The notes beneath the pieces are model-generated. The model did not search any database. It saw only the letters and a program-made list of their open reading frames with translations, and had not been told where the DNA came from. DNA of 64,000 nt, from NCBI GenBank assembly GCA_013306675.1, contig JABLUY010000018.1, positions 186,001-250,000 on the forward strand, written 5' to 3'. This document shows, piece by piece, positions 59,444 through 64,000 of the stretch. Origin of the DNA: Thraustochytrium sp. TN22 (taxonomy: Eukaryota; Sar; Bigyra; Thraustochytrida; Thraustochytriidae). The stretch's first letter is position 1; each line of letters opens with the position of its first letter. The translations under genes and the position numbers were made by a program.

Positions 59444-62083
59444 ATGGCGCGCGGCGCGGGGCTCGTGGGCCTCGGCCTGGCCTGGCTGGCGAGGCTGGCC
59501 GCGGCCCAGCAGGATGGTGACGCCTCGGCTGGCGCTGTGCCGGCGTCGGCTCCAACGCCGGCGCCGACCATGCGCGACAAGTCGCTGCTCATCAGCGCGG
59601 ACGAGTCGTTCCTGGACTTTTACGTTGACCGGTACGTGACGGACCTGGGCGACGCGGAGGCCGAGGAGGTGACGCTGCCGCCGACCTTCGTGTACGAGAA
59701 TGGCAAGATGGACCCGGTGTGGAAGGCCGGGACCGTGACGGTGCCCAAGCACCTGGACTTCCTCATGCTCAACGTGTGGCACGGAGACCACTCGAACGTG
59801 ACGTCATACTTTGACGAGGACCTCAAGGCCAAGGCACTGCCGGCGGACAAGGGCGTGCTGAAGCGCGTCAAGGTGTCCCTGCGGCAGGAGAGCACGACGA
59901 TGCTGGACTTTGAGTTCGAGTGCGTGCGCGACGGCATGACGAACGTTGAGATCCGTGTGAGCCGCGAAAAGTACGGTACGCGGAAGTTCACCGTGCGCAA
60001 GGAGTGCGAGGTGACGCACAGCGGCGGCCTGCTCATGTCCACGCACTCGGGCGACCTGGCGTTTCACGACGGCAAGGTGATGCCGGCGTTTGATGTGCAC
60101 GACCGGCGCGGTCCGTCCTTCATCGCCAATAAGGAGGACCAGTCGGACGTCTTTTACCTGCACACGTACCTGGAGGACGGCGGCTTCGAGGTGGTGGGCA
60201 AGCCGCTGGTGACGGCGCATGCGCCGACCACGGCGCTCCTGCGGTGGATCGCCGACGCCAAGCCGGGGCTCAAGTCCATGGTGGAGTCGTACCGCAAGCA
60301 GGTGGCGCTGGGCGCCATGTCGGCCTTTGACGACAACGACGACCCGTACGAGGACGCGGGCGGCGAGGACGACTACGAGGAGGAAGCCGAGGAGGAGCAC
60401 CTGGCCCAGGAGGAGGACGCCGAAGTGCCGGACACGTCTGGCGTGGAGAAGGACGCCCCGAGCGAGGTCAAGGAAGGCACGGTGGGTGCGGTCACGGACA
60501 CGGAGGAGGTGGTGCAAGAGGCCTACGAGGTGTGCCGCCCGCAGGTGACCGGGGCGATGGCCAAGGGCAAGAAGACGCAGATCGTGTTTCACGATGCCTT
60601 TGGCGAGAAGAAGCTCCTGGGCTTCGCCTCGGCCGGCCTGCTGGGCATGCACGGCGGCCGCAAGCTGCAGGTGGACTACAACTGCCTCAACAACGGTCTA
60701 GCCGTCATCTCGATGACCATGCACGTGCGGCGGCTGGGCGACAAGCGCACGGAGAACGTGGACCGCATCAACTTCACGTGGCTCAAGGTGTGCAGCGCGG
60801 AGCAGCTGCACGAGGACGAGATTGACCTCATGGGCTTCAACGTGCACCTGGGCATGTTCGCGCGCGAAGACCCGTCGTTTTTCCCGATCCTCAACGGCAT
60901 CACCACGGAGCCCTTCCGCTGGAATACGGCGGCGCTCACGGCGAGCCCGGATGAGACCTCGACCTCGTTCTACGTGAACTTGCGCGAGGAGATCGAGGAT
61001 GACCGCGAGCAGCGCGGCGTGCGCGAGGCCGTGCGCCTGCGCAAGGTCTCGGTGCGCACCCAGGGCCAGTCGCGCGTGCTCAACGCAAAGATCTCTGGCC
61101 ATGGCGCCGCGGGCGGCGTCGTCTCTTCGGACAGCATGCCCATCACGGTGCACTACAACTGCAAGAGCACCGGTACGGTGACCATGGCGCTCGTGCTCAA
61201 GGTGGACGTGGTGCGCGTGAATGACGACGGCACCATGGAGGAGATGGACGGCGCGCCGCGCAACCTGCGCTTTCACTGGGTCAAGCTCTGCGCCGTAACG
61301 CCACTCAAGCAGCTCGAGGCGGAGACCGAGGACCCAGCGCGCTTCACGCTCGACTTCGACGCCACCGACACGCGCCACAAGTTCCACCCGCTGCGCGTCA
61401 TGAACAACGGCCACACGCAGCCTCTCTTCCAGGCCACCGACGCCAATTCCAAGAATGCCATGGCCGCGCTCTACCACGTTGCCGCCGCCGACACCACGCT
61501 TGCGCTCAAGCTCTGGAAGTCGCGCGACCGCACTGACGAGGAGCTCAGCCGCATGCACATGGGCATTCGCTTCAACGAGCCCGTCATCACCTCCTCCAGC
61601 ACCTCGTGCCACGTCGCGCTGCGCGACATTGGCGAGATGGAGTCGCTCTACAACCTCGGTCCGGACGGCTTTGTCATCGAGGGCGGCGACCGCAAGCGCG
61701 CCCAGGCCCACCGCGCCAAGCAGAAGCTCTCCGGGGACCAGATCCTTAGCCTCTACGAGGTCTCCAAGGACGACCCCATCTTCCTTGTTGTCGACCACGA
61801 GTGCACCAACGTCGGCGACGCCGTAATCACCCTGCAGCTCCCGGTGTACGGCCGCACCGACACCATCGTCTCCTTCCACTGGGTCAAGCAGTGCTCCTAC
61901 TCGGACGTCAAGCTCGACGCCAAGCAGACCGGCAGCGCCGTCGCCATCTTTGTCACTCTCACCATCATCGCCACCTCCAGCATCTTTTGCGTCTTTCTCC
62001 GCCGCCAGCGCCGCGAAATCCTCTACCTTCAGAGCAAGGACAAGCACGGATTTGAGCGCATGGATGTCGTCTCCTCCCTGTAG
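59444..62083 (+). CDS. Type I membrane protein with four repeated two-Cys modules
   Basis: I do not recognise the family. The 879-residue product has an N-terminal signal peptide (ARGAGLVGLGLAWLARLAAA, residues 2-21) and a large extracellular or lumenal part. One hydrophobic helix (about 828-850, AIFVTLTIIATSSIFCVFL) precedes a 30-residue cytosolic tail with LYLQSKDKHGFERM. Four modules share the pattern Y/E-x-C-x-x-x-G, then beta strands, then F-x-W-x-K-x-C: Cys pairs at 160/188 (most divergent), 414/450, 573/616 and 787/817. Examples are VDYNCLNNG ... INFTWLKVC, VHYNCKSTG ... LRFHWVKLC and DHECTNVG ... VSFHWVKQC. An acidic linker lies at about 300-345. The pattern suggests Ig-like or other beta-sandwich domains each closed by one disulphide. 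A surface receptor or cargo-type protein is possible. The ATG chosen starts the signal peptide; the frame is open back to 59291. Confidence 0.78.
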   Translation: MARGAGLVGLGLAWLARLAAAQQDGDASAGAVPASAPTPAPTMRDKSLLISADESFLDFYVDRYVTDLGDAEAEEVTLPPTFVYENGKMDPVWKAGTVTVPKHLDFLMLNVWHGDHSNVTSYFDEDLKAKALPADKGVLKRVKVSLRQESTTMLDFEFECVRDGMTNVEIRVSREKYGTRKFTVRKECEVTHSGGLLMSTHSGDLAFHDGKVMPAFDVHDRRGPSFIANKEDQSDVFYLHTYLEDGGFEVVGKPLVTAHAPTTALLRWIADAKPGLKSMVESYRKQVALGAMSAFDDNDDPYEDAGGEDDYEEEAEEEHLAQEEDAEVPDTSGVEKDAPSEVKEGTVGAVTDTEEVVQEAYEVCRPQVTGAMAKGKKTQIVFHDAFGEKKLLGFASAGLLGMHGGRKLQVDYNCLNNGLAVISMTMHVRRLGDKRTENVDRINFTWLKVCSAEQLHEDEIDLMGFNVHLGMFAREDPSFFPILNGITTEPFRWNTAALTASPDETSTSFYVNLREEIEDDREQRGVREAVRLRKVSVRTQGQSRVLNAKISGHGAAGGVVSSDSMPITVHYNCKSTGTVTMALVLKVDVVRVNDDGTMEEMDGAPRNLRFHWVKLCAVTPLKQLEAETEDPARFTLDFDATDTRHKFHPLRVMNNGHTQPLFQATDANSKNAMAALYHVAAADTTLALKLWKSRDRTDEELSRMHMGIRFNEPVITSSSTSCHVALRDIGEMESLYNLGPDGFVIEGGDRKRAQAHRAKQKLSGDQILSLYEVSKDDPIFLVVDHECTNVGDAVITLQLPVYGRTDTIVSFHWVKQCSYSDVKLDAKQTGSAVAIFVTLTIIATSSIFCVFLRRQRREILYLQSKDKHGFERMDVVSSL

Positions 62084-62908
62084 TACTAAGGAGAGACCAT
62101 CGCACATGTTTGTGCAAAGCGAACCCTCTCAGAGCACTTGCAAGCACCCTCGACTCGGACTAGCCTACTCTAACTTACTGATGCCATGATGATGCTGATG
62201 CTGATGCTGATGACGTGATCACGTCCTCGAGCCCTCCCTCATGCGCACGCGAACCCGTGTTGAGGCGAGCGAGGCGAGTAGGCCTCGCTGTTCTTGTTGC
62301 CCCTGACACCGTGACGATGATCGCAGAACTCCGCCGCACAAGAAGCAACGCGAAGTCAGTTGTGGTCGGCCTCAGCTTGCTCGCGGCGCTTCGCCGGCAT
62401 ACAACTCAGCTCAGCTCAGCTCAGGCTTGCGCCGCCGCACACGTCACCGCACACCGTGCCTCGGCGTGGCGTGACCGACGTGACAAGCGCCGCCCCGGCG
62501 CTCTCATCATTGCCTTTGGCACACTGGCACTGGCACAGTCAGTGGCACTGGCACAGCCGCCCGCCAGTGCAGCCCTGCAGCACTCGCAGCCCAGCCTGAG
62601 CCCGGGCCGCGCAGGCACTGGCCCGGCAGCGTCCGCAGACTCCGCCGCGCAGCGCGGTTCACACCAGCGCTGCACGCGCCGCGACTGGCCCGCCAGTGGC
62701 GCAGGCAGCAGACCGAGACTGCGCGGAGCAGTCAACGAACTGACAGCGAGCGGACGAACTCGAGGACGGACGCCCGCCAGCGCCTGCGCCCGCGCGCGCG
62801 CCTGCGGCAAGGCAGCCCGGCCGGCAACCCTGAACTCGGGTCGGAGAAGTCCGCGCAGCGCAGCATAGGCGCGCGCTTGACGCGGCGGCCGGGGCGGCCT
62901 CGGGCGGC
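62084..62908. other. Intergenic region upstream of gene C
   Basis: About 0.8 kb. A TGATGCTGATGCTGATGCTGATG repeat (62187-62210) and (CTCAG)n at 62405-62425 are present. GC rises toward gene C. No gene is supported. Confidence 0.5.
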
Positions 62909-64000
62909 ATGGCGCTGCTGCGCGCGGGCCTGCGGGCCGGGCTGCGCGAGAGCCTGGGCCTGCGGCGCGGCAGGGACTCGGCGCACGAGCGCGAGGAGCG
63001 CGAGGTGGTGGACTACCGGGGCTTGAGCCTGGGCTTCGTGCGCGGCGTGCTGGACGGCGTGCTGGACGGGTCGCTGGCGCCCGAAGTGCGGCTCTTCGAG
63101 GCGACGCGGGACCTGGGCGAGGCGGTGCGCGCCGGCGACACCATCGAGCTGCTGTCGCAGGCGGCCAATGGCGCGATGCTGGGGATGCCGAGCTTTGGGG
63201 CGAAGCCGGTGCGCTTCCGCGCCGGCGAGGACGCCGAGGAGAAGCCGCGCGAGGCGTGGACGGCCGAGGACGTGGCCGCCTACGTGGTGGCGCCGCGCGT
63301 GCAGCAGCTGCCGAACGGGGCGCGAATCTACCTGCGTGCGGCGCCGCCGCGCCAGGTCGGCAAGCGCTTCCAGGGCGCCTTCGTGAGCGCTGCGCGGCGC
63401 TCCAGCTTCGGCGACCTGGTCGGCGCGCTCGAGGCGCACTACGCGGGCCGGGACGCCGCCAAGGTCTTTGTGTGGCTCGACATCTTCAGCGCCAACCAGC
63501 CTGCGCTCACGACCCGCAGCGGCGACGGCGGCGACGGGGGGCGCGGCGGCGCCGCCACCGAGGCGGCCGCCGCCGCGCGCGTGGCCGTGCTCACGACCGG
63601 CCTGCACAAGGCGGTGGCCAGCTTTGACGAGGTGCTGGTCTTCTTCGACCGCTGGGACCGGCCCGCGCCGCTGCAGCGCTCGTGGTGTCTGTGGGAGCTG
63701 TACGGCGCGGTGAGGGCCGAGCGCCCCGTCCACGTGCTGCTCGCGCCGGCCCAGCAGCCGGGCTTTTGGGACGCGCTCATGGAAGACCCGGGCGATGCGG
63801 CCGCGGTCCCGGCGGGCCTGCTGGATGAGGCCCGGGCCGCGGAGTGCTGGAAGCCGGAGGACAAGGCCATGCTCGACGCAGCCTTTGAGCTGCTTGACGG
63901 CGGCTACGCGGCCGCCGCTGCGAAGCTCAAGGCGCAGGCCGTCCGGTGGCTGGCCAGCGCCGCGCGCGCCGAGGCGGCTCGGCGCGCGGCCGGGAGCGGC
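62909..64000 (+). CDS. TIR-like family protein C, cut by right edge
   Basis: The frame is open from ATG 62909 to the window end (364 codons). It shares block order with gene B: DYRGLSLGFVRGVLDGVL (about 35-52), EAWTAEDVAAYVV (about 117), FQGAFVSAARRSSFGDLVGA (about 153), VFVWLDIFSANQ (187-198) and RSWCLWELYGAV (257-268). A Gly/Ala-rich insert (GDGGDGGRGGAATEAAAAA) splits the domain after WLDIFSANQ. The last visible part is Ala-rich and helical (LKAQAVRWLASAARAEAAR), matching where gene B has its linker before the TPRs. TPRs are therefore expected beyond the edge but are not seen. The HAW-type histidine of gene A is absent, as in gene B. Function is unknown. Confidence 0.78.
   Translation, partial: MALLRAGLRAGLRESLGLRRGRDSAHEREEREVVDYRGLSLGFVRGVLDGVLDGSLAPEVRLFEATRDLGEAVRAGDTIELLSQAANGAMLGMPSFGAKPVRFRAGEDAEEKPREAWTAEDVAAYVVAPRVQQLPNGARIYLRAAPPRQVGKRFQGAFVSAARRSSFGDLVGALEAHYAGRDAAKVFVWLDIFSANQPALTTRSGDGGDGGRGGAATEAAAAARVAVLTTGLHKAVASFDEVLVFFDRWDRPAPLQRSWCLWELYGAVRAERPVHVLLAPAQQPGFWDALMEDPGDAAAVPAGLLDEARAAECWKPEDKAMLDAAFELLDGGYAAAAAKLKAQAVRWLASAARAEAARRAAGSG

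Overview
The window looks like nuclear DNA of a GC-rich, intron-poor unicellular eukaryote. It encodes typical nuclear eukaryotic proteins: the largest subunit of RNA polymerase III, exportin-T, the CCT theta chaperonin subunit, kynurenine 3-monooxygenase, an SLC35E3-like sugar-nucleotide transporter, a MATE transporter and a giant EF-hand/WD40 EML-like protein. Nearly every recognisable gene is one uninterrupted reading frame, third codon positions are strongly G/C, and the standard stops are used. Long Q, G, A, S and D runs and CAG/GCC microsatellites are common. The genes suggest a protist, perhaps a stramenopile such as a labyrinthulomycete or another microalga-like lineage. This is an inference; no rRNA or organellar marker is present to settle it.

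Layout. 1-2.3 kb: fatty-acyl-AMP-ligase-like enzyme (cut by the left edge, minus). 3.7 kb: 59-residue hydrophobic protein (minus). 5.2-6.8 kb: MATE transporter (minus), then a 2.1 kb divergent intergenic region holding a diverged 0.3 kb duplication. 8.9-11.9 kb: Q/P-rich protein (plus). 12.3-14.5 kb: polyQ leucine-rich-repeat protein (minus). 15.7-19.3 kb: exportin-T (minus). 19.3-26.5 kb: gene-poor region with a long inverted repeat around a very AT-rich island, a small coiled-coil gene with a decayed tandem copy, and a 121-bp tandem repeat. 26.5-27.5 kb: protein with a PNRC/Edc1-like decapping motif (minus). 28.3-30.5 kb: TIR-like/TPR protein A (plus). 31.1-32.1 kb: SLC35E3-like transporter (minus). 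32.7-35.8 kb: EF-hand/IQ/WW/B-box protein (minus). 37.7-42.3 kb: RNA polymerase III subunit 1 (plus). 42.8-45.9 kb: TIR-like/TPR protein B (plus). 46.0-54.1 kb: giant EML-like protein (minus). 55.0-56.4 kb: KMO (plus). 57.2-58.8 kb: CCT8 (plus). 59.4-62.1 kb: type I membrane protein with four repeated Cys modules (plus). 62.9 kb to the right edge: TIR-like protein C (plus).

How the genes relate. Most are unlinked housekeeping functions: tRNA synthesis (Pol III) and tRNA export (exportin-T), protein folding, tryptophan catabolism and membrane transport. The most distinctive theme is three members of one family (A at 28 kb, B at 43 kb, C at 63 kb). They share an N-terminal domain with the pattern W[IL]D[VI] ... 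WC[LV][WY]E; A and B carry kinesin-light-chain-type TPRs after it. This sensor-plus-effector layout resembles STAND/NLR-type proteins, but the function is unknown. Another recurrent theme is coding-strand (GGCGC)n, (GGCA)n or (CAG)n tracts just upstream of start codons.
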